Positions 27,034-36,206 of a stretch of 64,000 bases of DNA are shown here, piece after piece. Positions within the stretch are counted from its first letter, which is position 1; every line of letters begins with the position of its first letter. Below the pieces are notes generated by a model. The model searched no databases, was not told the origin of the DNA, and was given only the letters and a program-made list of their open reading frames with translations. Where the stretch lies: contig CAVPEW010000018.1 in the NCBI GenBank assembly GCA_963703565.1, positions 65,012-129,011 of the forward strand, written 5' to 3'. The translations under genes and the position numbers were made by a program. Origin of the DNA: CAVPEW01 sp963703565 (GTDB lineage: Bacteria > Actinomycetota > Acidimicrobiia > Acidimicrobiales > VFJN01).

Positions 27034-28319
27034 TGTCGGCCGAGGGACCTGCGTCGCTGTGCGCCGAGGTCGTCGCCGTGGGCACCGAGCTGCTCCTGGG
27101 TCAGATCGTCGACACCAACTCGGCTTGGATCGGCGAGCAGCTCGCTCTGACCGGCATCGCCAACTACCGCCAGACCAAGGTCGGCGACAACCGCGAGCGT
27201 CTGGCGGCCGTGCTGCGCGAGGCGCTGGAGCGGGCGGACGCCGTGGTGGTGTGCGGCGGGCTGGGGCCCACCCACGACGACCTGACGCGCGAGGCGATCG
27301 CCGACGTGATGGGCGTCGAGCTGGTGCGCGACGAGCAGGTCGCGGCCGTGATCGCCGAGCTCTTCGCAGCCCGGGGACGTGCCATGCCGGCGAGCAACCT
27401 GCGCCAGGCGGATGTGCCGGCGGGAGCCATGGTCATTCCCCAGCGCATCGGCAGCGCTCCCGGCCTGATCTGCCCGGTGGGGCCCTCGGTCCTCTACGCC
27501 GTGCCCGGCGTCCCGGTCGAGATGCGTGAGATGGTCGAGCGGTCGGTGTTGCCCGATCTGGTGGCGCGTGCGGGATCGTCGCGGCGGGCCATCGCCAGCC
27601 GGGTGCTGCGCACGTGGGGTGAGAGCGAGTCGGGGCTCGCCGAACGCCTGGCCCCACGCGTCGCCGCCCTCGACGAGACGCCCTCGGCGACGTTGGCGCT
27701 GCTGGCCAGCGGCATCGAGGGGATCAAGGTCCGCATCACCGCCTCGGGGGCCAGCGCAGCGGAGGCGGCGGCTGCGGTCGACGCAGAGGAGGCCGAGGTG
27801 CGCGCGCTCATCGGCGACCTCGTGTTCGGTGTCGACGACCAGACCATGGAGCACGCCGTGGGAGATCTGCTCATAGAGCGGGGCGAGATGCTCGCGGTGG
27901 CCGAGTCGCTCACCGGCGGGCTGCTCCAGTCACGCGTGGTCGAGGTACCCGGCTCGTCGAAGTGGTTCGCGGGCGGCCTCGTGTCGTACGCGTCGGAGGT
28001 GAAGCACCGCCTGCTCGATGTGCCGGATGGGCCCGTGGTCAGCGAGGTGGCGGCAAGGGCCATGGCCCGGGGGGTGGCCCGGCTGATGCGAACCGAGGTC
28101 GGCTTGGCGATGACGGGCGTGGCCGGCCCGGATCGCCAGGACGGTGAGCCGCCCGGGACGGTCTGGATCGGTACGGCGGTGAACGACGACGTGTCGGCCG
28201 TGTTGCTGAACCTGCCGGGGGGGCGCGAGACGGTGCGCCAGCTCAGCGTGATCTCGGCGCTCGACCTGCTTCGTCGCCGCCTGCTCGGACAGCGCCCGGT
28301 GGGGCCAGGGCAGCGGTGA
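27033..28319 (+). CDS. cinA: CinA family protein with NMN amidohydrolase domain
   Basis: 428 residues in two domains. The N-terminal MoaB-like domain starts CAEVVAVGTELLLGQIVDTNSAWI, with GGLGPTHDDLTREA; the C-terminal PncC domain has VAESLTGGLLQSRVVEVPGSSKWFAGG and MTGVAGPDRQDGEPPGTVWIG. It is expected to salvage nicotinamide mononucleotide and/or hydrolyse ADP-ribose. ATG 27033 shares one base with the pgsA stop. Its last 77 bases are overlapped antisense by the tetR gene. Confidence 0.92.
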   Translation: MSAEGPASLCAEVVAVGTELLLGQIVDTNSAWIGEQLALTGIANYRQTKVGDNRERLAAVLREALERADAVVVCGGLGPTHDDLTREAIADVMGVELVRDEQVAAVIAELFAARGRAMPASNLRQADVPAGAMVIPQRIGSAPGLICPVGPSVLYAVPGVPVEMREMVERSVLPDLVARAGSSRRAIASRVLRTWGESESGLAERLAPRVAALDETPSATLALLASGIEGIKVRITASGASAAEAAAAVDAEEAEVRALIGDLVFGVDDQTMEHAVGDLLIERGEMLAVAESLTGGLLQSRVVEVPGSSKWFAGGLVSYASEVKHRLLDVPDGPVVSEVAARAMARGVARLMRTEVGLAMTGVAGPDRQDGEPPGTVWIGTAVNDDVSAVLLNLPGGRETVRQLSVISALDLLRRRLLGQRPVGPGQR

Positions 28320-28884
28320 ACACCGCGGCGACGTCGTCTCCGTAGGCGATCGCCGCGCCGCCTCCGACCTGTACGACCGACATGAGCAGCGACAGGATGA
28401 TCGTGACCATGCCGTTGGCGATGGTGTCGGCATCGATGTCGGCACGCACGGTGCCGTTGCGCTGCTCGTCACGCAGGCGCTCGGCGCAGGCCCTGCGCAG
28501 CTCCGTGAGCGCCGGCACGTCGAGCACGCGTTCGGTGATCTCGGGCTCGAGCCCGGCGAGCAACCGGCGCGCAAGGGGATGGTCCTGCACTGCGGCCACG
28601 AGGCTGAACACCAGCGTCTCGCGCCAGTCACGCACGTCCGGGCGGCTGACCACGGTGGTGAGTCCCTCGTGGATGACCCGAGCTGCGTCTTCGTCGACGG
28701 CGGCCAGGAACAGGGCTTCCTTGTTGGGGAAGTAGGCGTAGGTCACCGTGGCTCCGACCCCGGCCTGCCGGGCGATGTCGGCCACAGAGGTGGAGCGGAA
28801 GCCGTCTCGGCCGAAGCGGATGATGGCGGCCTCGAGCACGTTGGCCCGCGTCTGCTCGCCCTTGCGGGCGCGGCCCGGAGCCAT
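28243..28884 (-). CDS. TetR family transcriptional regulator
   Basis: 213 residues. The N-terminal helix-turn-helix is canonical: RANVLEAAIIRFGRDGFRST then SVADIARQAGVGATVTYAYF PNKEALF. The ligand domain is helical and variable. ATG 28884 lies six bases after TAGGGT (28891-28896, minus strand), so its mRNA is probably leaderless. It is divergent from the hydrolase/monooxygenase/SDR genes, with a shared palindrome in between, so it most likely represses both itself and them. The ligand is unknown; a hydrophobic ketone or lipid-like substrate would suit the target enzymes. The 3' end overlaps cinA by 77 bases. Confidence 0.88.
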   Translation of the reverse strand: MAPGRARKGEQTRANVLEAAIIRFGRDGFRSTSVADIARQAGVGATVTYAYFPNKEALFLAAVDEDAARVIHEGLTTVVSRPDVRDWRETLVFSLVAAVQDHPLARRLLAGLEPEITERVLDVPALTELRRACAERLRDEQRNGTVRADIDADTIANGMVTIILSLLMSVVQVGGGAAIAYGDDVAAVFTAALAPPGAVRAGGDEAGRAPRSR

Positions 28885-28904
28885 AGTGGGACCCTAGCAG
28901 ACCA

Positions 28905-28925
28905 GAGTGATTGATCATTTCACTC
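28905..28925. promoter_or_regulatory. Candidate TetR operator overlapping the divergent promoter
   Basis: GAGTGA (28905-28910) and TCACTC (28920-28925) form a 21-bp inverted repeat around TTGATCATT, an AT-rich island in GC-rich DNA. It overlaps a -35 element TTGATC (28911-28916), which is 17 bases from CATAGT (28934-28939), itself seven bases before the hydrolase GTG. Binding here would block that promoter and sit just upstream of the tetR -10 box. Confidence 0.6.
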
Positions 28926-28946
28926 AAATCGTTCATAGTGGGGGCC

Positions 28947-29819
28947 GTGACCACCATCGTCCAAGCGCCTCCCGCCCGTGCCGTGCCCACCCGACGCATC
29001 TCGTTCGAGGCCACCCTGGCCGGGCTGCCCCGGCACTTCGCCGCGGGGGGCGACCTGCTCCAGAGCCATCTCGCCGCTGCCCTGTCGTCGGTGTTCCCCG
29101 ACGGGGAGGACTTCTTCGTGCGATCGGTCCGCCGCTACCGCGACGAGCTCGAGGACCCGGATCTGCGCCGGCAGGTTGCGGGCTTCATCGGCCAGGAGGC
29201 GATGCACGGAAGGGAGCACCGGGCGCTCAACCGGCATCTTGCCCACCTCGGCTATCCGAGCGGTCGCTTCGAGACGGTGACCAGGGTGCTGCTCGGCGGG
29301 GTCGAGAAGGTCGGGGGCGCAAGGGCGAGCCTGGCGGTCACCGCGGCCCTCGAGCACTTCACCGCCACCCTCGCCGAGGTGCTCCTGTCCGACGAGGACG
29401 CCCGGGCGCTCTTCGGCCAGGATGCCTTGCGCGACCTGTTCCTCTGGCACGCCCTCGAGGAGTCCGAGCACAAGGCCGTCGCCTTCGACGTGTACCGCGC
29501 CGTGGGGGGCGGCGAGCGAATGCGGCGGGTGGTGATGGACCTGGTCACGGCCGGGTTCCTGGTCGGCGTCGCCGTGCTGGTGGCGGACTCGCTGGCCCAC
29601 GACCGAGCCGCCTACCGCCGGGGCGCGCTGCGGGCCAGCTGGCGCCGGCTGCGGCGCTCGCCGATGGTCTCGGCCGAGGTGTGGCGGCGCCTGCGGGCCT
29701 ACGACCGGGTCGGGTTCCACCCCGACGAGCGCGACACCGCCGCGCTGATGGGTGCCTGGCGTGAAGAGCTGTTCGGTTCGAACGGCCGCCTCAAGGACCT
29801 GCCGACGGCGGCGGCTTGA
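28947..29819 (+). CDS. Predicted metal-dependent hydrolase (ferritin-like, PF10118-type)
   Basis: 290 residues. The metal-ligand pattern of this helical di-iron-like family is visible: GFIGQEAMHGREHRALNRHL, then AALEHFTATLAE, then LFLWHALEESEHKAVAFDVY. A hydrophobic segment (VTAGFLVGVAVLVADSLA) suggests membrane association. The family is annotated as hydrolase but its reaction is unproven, and it often accompanies FMO and SDR genes in mycobacteria-like clusters. GTG 28947 is favoured over TTG 28911 because TTG falls inside the operator and -35 box. It is followed by the monooxygenase with a four-base overlap. Confidence 0.75.
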   Translation: MTTIVQAPPARAVPTRRISFEATLAGLPRHFAAGGDLLQSHLAAALSSVFPDGEDFFVRSVRRYRDELEDPDLRRQVAGFIGQEAMHGREHRALNRHLAHLGYPSGRFETVTRVLLGGVEKVGGARASLAVTAALEHFTATLAEVLLSDEDARALFGQDALRDLFLWHALEESEHKAVAFDVYRAVGGGERMRRVVMDLVTAGFLVGVAVLVADSLAHDRAAYRRGALRASWRRLRRSPMVSAEVWRRLRAYDRVGFHPDERDTAALMGAWREELFGSNGRLKDLPTAAA

Positions 29820-31390
29820 GCGTGCAGGCGGGACGTGGCCCGTCCGCGGCCCCAGCGCCCGACGCGCTCCCTTCCGAGCACCTCGACGTGGTGGTGGTGG
29901 GCGCAGGCCTGTCGGGCATCGCCGCGGGGCACCACCTGCAGGAGCAGTGTGGATGGGCCAGGTACGCCATCGTCGAGGCCCGCGACTCCATCGGCGGCAC
30001 CTGGGACCTCTTCCGCTACCCCGGGGTCCGCTCAGACTCCGACATGTACACCCTCGGCTACAGCTTCCGGCCCTGGACCTCCGACGACGCCATCGCCAGC
30101 GGCGGATCGATCCTGCAATACGTCCGGGAGACAGCGCGCGCGGAGGGGATCGACGAGCGAATCCGCTTCGGGCAACGGGTCGTTGCCGCGGACTGGTCGA
30201 CTCCCGAGGCGCGGTGGCACCTGACCCTGCAGGACGTGCACAGCTCGCGACGGTCGTCGTTGACCTGCTCGTTCCTGTTCTGCTGCGGTGGCTACTACCG
30301 GTACGACCACGGCCACCGACCCGACCTCGTGGGTGTCGACGACTTCTCCGGCCCGGTCGTTCATCCCCAGAACTGGCCCGAGGACCTCGACTGTGCCGGC
30401 CGCCGGGTGGTGGTCATCGGCAGTGGGGCGACCGCCGTGACCATGGTGCCGGCGCTGGCCGAGGGGGGCGCGACCGTCACGATGCTGCAGCGCTCGCCCA
30501 GCTACGTCGCCTCCCTGCCCGGCCGCAACCCCGTCGCGGCTGCGGTGGCGCGACTCGCGCCCGGCACCGCCGGCGGCACAGCCCTGCGCTGGGCCAACGC
30601 GGTGGGAACCCAGGCGTTCTATCGGTTGAGCAGACGCCATCCCGGTCTGGTGCGCCGGCTCCTGCTGGCGGGGGTGCGCCGCCAGCTCCCGGAGGGCTTC
30701 GACGTCGACACCCACTTCGGACCCCGCTACGACCCCTGGGACGAGCGGATGTGCCTGGTCCCCGACGGCGACCTGTTCCGCGCGATCCGCCGCGGCGATG
30801 CGACGGTGGTGACCGGTCGCATCGAGCGGGTCACCGCGACGGGGGTCCGACTGGAATCGGGCGAGGAGATCGCCGCCGACGTGATCGTGACCGCGACCGG
30901 CCTCGAGCTGCTGTTCCTGGGCGGGATCGAGCTGAGCGTCGACGGAGACCCCGTCGAGCTGGCGGACAGGCTGGTCTACAAGGGCATGATGCTCGAGGGC
31001 GTTCCGAACCTCGCGGTTGCGATCGGCTACACGAACGCCTCCTGGACGCTCAAGTGCGAGCTGACGTGCCGCCAGGTCTGCCGCCTCGTCAACCGACTGC
31101 GCCGTCAGGGCCTGCGACAGGCCACGCCGTTCAACGACGACCCGACGGTGACGCCCGCACCGCTGCTCGACCTGGCCTCCGGCTACATCCGCCGGTCCGA
31201 GCACCGGTTCCCCAAGCAGGGCTCCCGGTTCCCCTGGAAGGTCCACCAGAGCTACCTGCGCGACTACCGGGCCATGCGGTTGCGCCCGGTGGCCGACCGG
31301 GCCCTCCGCCTGTCGAACCCGGCGCCTGCGTCGGCGACCGTCACCGGCGACCTGCGGGCCCACCGCGCCGACGTGTCGGCAGGGGCGTGA
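29816..31390 (+). CDS. Flavin-containing / Baeyer-Villiger-type monooxygenase
   Basis: 524 residues. An FAD Rossmann motif VVVVGAGLSGIAAG opens the protein, followed by GGTWDLFRYPGVRSDSDMYT, typical of BVMOs. The fingerprint F-x-G-x3-H-x3-W-P is present as FSGPVVHPQNWP (about 177-188), and the NADPH Rossmann motif is VVVIGSGATAV. It should insert oxygen next to a carbonyl, or oxygenate a soft nucleophile, using NADPH and O2. TTG 29816 overlaps the previous stop; GTG 29822 is an equally good start. Its stop overlaps the SDR start, so the two are translationally coupled. Substrate unknown. Confidence 0.85.
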   Translation: MSVQAGRGPSAAPAPDALPSEHLDVVVVGAGLSGIAAGHHLQEQCGWARYAIVEARDSIGGTWDLFRYPGVRSDSDMYTLGYSFRPWTSDDAIASGGSILQYVRETARAEGIDERIRFGQRVVAADWSTPEARWHLTLQDVHSSRRSSLTCSFLFCCGGYYRYDHGHRPDLVGVDDFSGPVVHPQNWPEDLDCAGRRVVVIGSGATAVTMVPALAEGGATVTMLQRSPSYVASLPGRNPVAAAVARLAPGTAGGTALRWANAVGTQAFYRLSRRHPGLVRRLLLAGVRRQLPEGFDVDTHFGPRYDPWDERMCLVPDGDLFRAIRRGDATVVTGRIERVTATGVRLESGEEIAADVIVTATGLELLFLGGIELSVDGDPVELADRLVYKGMMLEGVPNLAVAIGYTNASWTLKCELTCRQVCRLVNRLRRQGLRQATPFNDDPTVTPAPLLDLASGYIRRSEHRFPKQGSRFPWKVHQSYLRDYRAMRLRPVADRALRLSNPAPASATVTGDLRAHRADVSAGA

Positions 31391-32227
31391 TGCGCCTCGA
31401 CGACAAGGTCACCGCGGCGGTCACCGGAGCCGGTTCGGGGATCGGTCGGGCCCTGGCTCTGGACCTGGCCCGTCGGGGCTGTGCGCTCGCGCTGTGCGAC
31501 GTCGACGCCGAACGCCTCGAGGCGACCGCCGAGATGGTCGCCTCGGCCGGAGCCGTGGCAACCGTGGCGGTGGTCGACGTGGCGGCGCGCGACTCGGTGC
31601 GGGCGTGGGCCGAGGCAGCGATGCACGACCACGGCTCGGTCCAGCTGGTGGTCAACAACGCCGGGGTGGCCCTGGGGTCCACGGTGGAGTGCACCTCCTA
31701 CGAGGATGCCGAGTGGCTCATGGGGATCGACTTCTGGGGCGTGGTGCACGGCACCAAGGCGTTCCTGCCCCACATGCTCGCCGCCGACGAGGGCTGCATA
31801 GTGAACCTCTCGAGCGTGTTCGGCCTGATCGGCGTGCCGACCCAGTCGATGTACAACGCGGCCAAGTTCGCTGTGCGCGGCTTCACCGAGTCGCTCTCGA
31901 TCGAGCTGGCCGCTCGCCGCAGCTCGGTGCGTGCACTACTGGTCCACCCTGGCGGGATCCGCACCGACATCGCGCGGCGGGCCCGTCTCGACGAGCAGGT
32001 CGCCGCCATGGTCGGGGGTGACGCGGACCGCGCCCAGCGCCTCTTCGAGGCTCGTGGCGCGCACCAGCGCGGCCGGTGCCGCCCGCCGGGTGCTGCGTGC
32101 CGTCGAGCACGACCGGCGCCGGGTCCTGGTCGGTCCCGACGCCTGGCTCATCGACCTCCTGTCGCGCCTGCCGGGCGGGCTGCACCAGTCGGTGATGGCC
32201 GCCGCGCTCCGGCGCGGCCTCTCCTGA
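31390..32227 (+). CDS. Short-chain dehydrogenase/reductase, frameshifted near its C-terminus
   Basis: About 278 residues after correction. Cofactor motif TGAGSGIG (13-20), NNAG near 93-96, catalytic Ser in NLSSVFG, and Tyr155/Lys159 in YNAAK are all intact. The frame breaks at 32047-32051: one extra base in TTCGAGGCTCGTG. After removing it, the sequence reads FE-LVARTSAAGAARRVLRAVEH and ends at a stop at 32225-32227. The catalytic core is unaffected. It probably supplies or consumes the ketone/alcohol partner of the monooxygenase reaction. A strong hairpin follows at once. Confidence 0.8.
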
Positions 32228-32229
32228 AG

Positions 32230-32251
32230 GGGCCGCGCCGGAGCGCGGCCC
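32230..32251 (+). terminator. Intrinsic-type hairpin after the SDR gene
   Basis: GGGCCGCGC (32230-32238), loop CGGA, GCGCGGCCC (32243-32251): a perfect 9-bp stem with a tetraloop starting three bases after the corrected SDR stop. A CTCTCT stretch follows instead of a U-run. It separates the TetR-controlled operon from the molybdenum hydroxylase operon. Confidence 0.7.
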
Positions 32252-32261
32252 TCTCTGAGGG

Positions 32262-33217
32262 GTGACTGCGGCCCCGACGTGGGTCGCTTCCGGTTGCGGC
32301 CACGACGACCGGTGGTACGGTCGCCCCACGAAGCCGCCGCCGTTCGACTACCGCTCGCCCGACTCGCTCGAGGAGGCCCTCGCCCTGCTCGCCGAGCACG
32401 GTGACGAGGCACGCCCCCTCGCGGGGGGCCAGAGCCTCGTCCCGTTGCTGGCGTTGCGCCTCGCCCGTCCCGAGGTCCTGGTCGACATCGCCCGCGTCCG
32501 GGGACTCGACGGGATATCCCGCACCGACGGCCATGTGGAGATCGGGGCCACGGTGCGCGAGGCGGTCGCCGAGCGCTCCGGCGACGTCAAGGACTCCGTG
32601 CCCCTGCTGGCCGCCGCGCTGCCCCTCATCGGACATCCCGCCATCCGCAGCCGGGGCACGGTGGGGGGAAGCCTCGCCCACGGTGATCCTGCAGCCGAGC
32701 TGCCGGCGGTGGCGTTGGCGACGGGCGCGGAGATGGTCGCGACCAGCGCAGCGGGCACCCGGACGATCCCCGCGGCGGAGTTCTTCGTCAGCTACTTCAC
32801 CACCGCCCTGGAGGCCGACGAGCTGTTGACGTCGGTGAGGTTCCCCGTGGCGCTGCCCGGTAGCGGTTCCGCCTTCGAGGAGGCCGCCCGCCGCCACGGC
32901 GACTTCGCGATGGTCGGGGTCGCCGCCATGGTCACCCTCTCGGACGGCGTGCTGGGCGAGGTGGCGCTCACCATGACCGGCGTCGCCGACACCCCGGTTC
33001 GCGTGACCGCCGCCGAAGCCGCCCTGCGGGGCGCGCCCGTGGGTCCCGCCGGCGTGGACCCCGCCGCGTTGGGCGAGGCGGCCGCCGCGGCGTCGGGGGC
33101 GATCGACCCACCGTCGGACCTGCATGGCACGAGCGCCTACCGCCGCCACGTCGCTGGCGTGCTGGTGCGACGAGCCGTGACTACGGCCGCGGCCGGCGCC
33201 GGTCTAGGGGGAGCCTG

Positions 33218-33218
<1 letters not shown>
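32262..33218 (+). CDS. FAD-binding (medium) subunit of a molybdenum hydroxylase
   Basis: 318 residues from GTG 32262. CoxM/xanthine-dehydrogenase FAD subunit: KPPPFDYRSPDSLEEALALLAEHG, the FAD loops AGGQSLVP and GTVGGSLAHGDPAAELP, and a C-terminal domain typical of the family. The true start is probably later: family members begin at the KPPPFDY stretch, and a TACGGT -10 box (32316-32321) sits exactly six bases before ACG 32328. ACG therefore occupies the place where other leaderless genes here have ATG or GTG. That would give 296 residues. The stop overlaps the ATG of the iron-sulfur subunit. Confidence 0.85.
32316..32330 (+). promoter_or_regulatory. Leaderless-type promoter and ACG start of the Mo-hydroxylase operon
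   Basis: TACGGT at 32316-32321 followed by CGCCCC and ACG AAG CCG. The same box and spacer (TACGGT CGCCCCG) precedes ATG of tldD at 22182. ACG 32328 may be a rare start codon or an ATG misread by one base. Confidence 0.5.
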
Positions 33219-33700
<482 letters not shown>

Positions 33701-33732
33701 CCGGGTCCGAACAGCCGGGAGGTTGACGACCG

Positions 33733-36093
33733 ATGGCCCAACTCGCCGCCGAGCGCTACACGGGGGCCAGCGTTGCCCGCACCGAGGACCCTCGGATCCT
33801 GACGGGCCGGGGGCGCTACGTCGACGACGTGCACCTCGAGGGCATGCTGCACGCCGCGTTCCTGCGCAGCCCCTCCCCGCACGCCCGCATCACCGGCGTC
33901 GACGCCGACGAGGCCCGGCGGGCGCCCGGGGTGGTGGCCGTCTACACCGGCGCCGACCTGGAGCCGTTGGTCGTGGCGACCGGCGGGGCGATGGCCATGG
34001 TGGGCATGGCTGCCGGGCCGATCCCCGCGTTCAGCCTGCTGGCCACCGACAAGGTGCGCCTGGTGGGCGACCCGGTGGCGATGGTGGTCGCCGAGTCGCG
34101 GGCTCTGGCCGAGGACGCGTGCGAGCTGATCGAGGTCGACTACGAGGAGCTCGACCCGGTGACCGGAGCGGACGTCGCGCTGGATCCGTCGTCGGTGCCG
34201 GTGTTCGAGGATCTGGGAACCAACGTGTTGACCGGACCCGAGCACCGCGTGCACGGGGACGTGGAGGCCGCCTTCGCCGCCGCTGACCGGGTCGTGCACG
34301 CCCGCCTGACCCAGCACCGTCACCAGAACGTGCCAATGGAGTGCCGCGGCGTCGTCGCCGACTTCGACCCGGCCACCGGCGTGCTCACCGTGCACGCCGC
34401 CACCCAGGGCGTCCAGCTGGCGCGCATGGCTCTGGCCGGCCAGCTGGGCATGGAGCTGGACCAGGTGCGGGTGCTCGCAGGGGACGTGGGCGGCTCGTTC
34501 GGCCTCAAGTTCGGAGCGGCCCGCGAGGAGGTGGCCGCAGCGGCGGCTTCGCGCCAGCTGGGCAGGCCGGTGAAGTGGACCGAGGACCGCTACGAGAACC
34601 TGGTCGCGTCCGGGCAGGCCCGCGAGGAGCGCTTCGAGGTCGATGCCGCGGTGACCGACGCCGGCGAGCTGCTGGGCCTGCGGGTCGAGATGGTCCTCGA
34701 CACGGGCGCCTACCCGGGCATGGGCGGGCGGCTGCCGGGGATGATCGAGCGGCTCCTGCCCGGGCCGTACCGGATGCGGGCCCTGGAGTTCACCGGCACG
34801 ACGGTCATCACCAACAAGGCCAGCTACGTGGCCTACCGGGGTCCGTGGGCAGCCGAGACGTGGGTGCGTGAGCGCACGATCGACCTGGTGGCGCACGAGC
34901 TCGGCATCGAACCCCTCGAGCTGCGCCTGGCCAACGTGGCCACGCGCGACGGCGGCCCCGCCGCACTGGTGACCGGGCCGAGCCTGGCGGGGGTCACGAC
35001 CCGCGAGAGCCTCGAGGCCGTCGCCGAGCGTCTCGACGTGCCGGCATTTCGGGCGCGCCAGGCCCAGGCCCGCTCCCAGGGTCGCTACCTGGGCGTCGGG
35101 GTCGCGTCCTACATCGAGGCCGCTCCCGGGCCGCGCGAGCCGGGCGGTGGCGGGAGCCCGCTGGGATCCGAGACGTCCCGCATGCGCATCGAGGACGACG
35201 GCACCGTGTCGGTGTTCACCCCGCAGATGCCCCACGGCCAGGGTCACGAGACCACCTTGGCCCAGGTGGCAGCTGACCAGGTAGGCGTGCCGCTGTCGTC
35301 GGTGCGGGTGGTGGTCGGGGACTCCTCGGTGGTGCCGCTGGGCTTCGGGACCGGAGGCAGCCGGTCGGCCACGATGGCCGGTGGCGCCGCCCTGCACGCC
35401 GGGCGGGCGCTGAGAGCCCAGGTGCTCGAGGTGGCCCAGCACCTGCTCGAGGCCGCGGTCGACGACCTCGAGCTGGTCGACGGCGCGGTGGGGGTGAGGG
35501 GCGTGCCGGCACGTGCCATCGGCCTTGCCGAGGTCGCGACAGCGGTTCGCACGCCGGGTCGGCTGCCCGAGGGCACCGACATCGACCTGGAGGTCTCCAC
35601 GACCTTCGACGGCGGCGAGGGCGGTTGGGCCGGAGGCACCCACGGCGCCATCGTCGAGGTCGACGTGGAGACCGGGCTGGTGAGCATCGAGCGCTACGTG
35701 GTGGCCGAGGACTGCGGCGAGCTGATCAACCCCGCCATCGTGGAGGGACAGGTCCGCGGGGGGGTGGCGCAGGGAGTGGGGGCGGTGCTGCTGGAACGTT
35801 CCGCTTACGACCCCGAGACCGGCCAGTTCCTGGCGGGCACCTTCATGGACTACCTGCTGCCGACCGCGGTGGAGGTGCCGACCATCGAGATCGTGCACCT
35901 CGAGACCGTGCCCCTCGACGCCGACGTCAACTTCCGTGGTGTGGGCGAGGGCGGGATGATCGTGGCGCCACCCACGCTGTGCAACGCCATAGAGGATGCG
36001 CTGGCACCCTTCGGGGTTCGCGTCCACGAACAGCACCTCCCCCCGGCCCGCATCCTCGAGCTCATCGGCGCAATCGAGCCCGAGGAGGGCTGA
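33733..36093 (+). CDS. Molybdopterin-binding (large) subunit of a CoxL/xanthine dehydrogenase family hydroxylase
   Basis: 786 residues. The N-terminus GASVARTEDPRILTGRGRYV is CoxL-like, and GEGG near 738-741 carries the catalytic Glu739 of the family. At the CoxL active-site loop the sequence is AYRGPW (367-372). Form I CO dehydrogenase has AYxCSFR and form II has AYRGAGR, so CO oxidation is not supported; an aldehyde, purine or N-heterocycle hydroxylase is more likely. ATG 33733 follows GGGAGG (33717-33722). No maturation genes (coxD/E/F/G-like) are adjacent, so MCD insertion must be served from elsewhere. Confidence 0.9.
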   Translation: MAQLAAERYTGASVARTEDPRILTGRGRYVDDVHLEGMLHAAFLRSPSPHARITGVDADEARRAPGVVAVYTGADLEPLVVATGGAMAMVGMAAGPIPAFSLLATDKVRLVGDPVAMVVAESRALAEDACELIEVDYEELDPVTGADVALDPSSVPVFEDLGTNVLTGPEHRVHGDVEAAFAAADRVVHARLTQHRHQNVPMECRGVVADFDPATGVLTVHAATQGVQLARMALAGQLGMELDQVRVLAGDVGGSFGLKFGAAREEVAAAAASRQLGRPVKWTEDRYENLVASGQAREERFEVDAAVTDAGELLGLRVEMVLDTGAYPGMGGRLPGMIERLLPGPYRMRALEFTGTTVITNKASYVAYRGPWAAETWVRERTIDLVAHELGIEPLELRLANVATRDGGPAALVTGPSLAGVTTRESLEAVAERLDVPAFRARQAQARSQGRYLGVGVASYIEAAPGPREPGGGGSPLGSETSRMRIEDDGTVSVFTPQMPHGQGHETTLAQVAADQVGVPLSSVRVVVGDSSVVPLGFGTGGSRSATMAGGAALHAGRALRAQVLEVAQHLLEAAVDDLELVDGAVGVRGVPARAIGLAEVATAVRTPGRLPEGTDIDLEVSTTFDGGEGGWAGGTHGAIVEVDVETGLVSIERYVVAEDCGELINPAIVEGQVRGGVAQGVGAVLLERSAYDPETGQFLAGTFMDYLLPTAVEVPTIEIVHLETVPLDADVNFRGVGEGGMIVAPPTLCNAIEDALAPFGVRVHEQHLPPARILELIGAIEPEEG

Positions 36094-36101
36094 CCCTCCT
36101 C
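36082..36101 (+). terminator. Hairpin spanning the large-subunit stop codon
   Basis: GAGGAGGG (36082-36089), CTGA, CCCTCCTC (36094-36101): a perfect 8-bp stem with tetraloop containing the stop codon. A second stem CCGCCGGG (36106-36113) / CCCGGCGG (36141-36148) follows in the space before the convergent gene. Together they probably end transcription from both sides. Confidence 0.6.
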
Positions 36102-36206
36102 ACCACCGCCGGGACCGGCGCCTGGCTCGGCGTCGGATCGCCCGGCGGCGGGGACCCCGTACGAGACCGGCGGGGCCCAGCCACCTGCGGCGGAGCCAGC
36201 GGCGCA

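Noticed and set aside
33733..36093. Aerobic CO dehydrogenase large subunit
   Set aside because: The active-site loop is AYRGPW, not AYxCSFR or AYRGAGR, so the CO-oxidising label is not supported.
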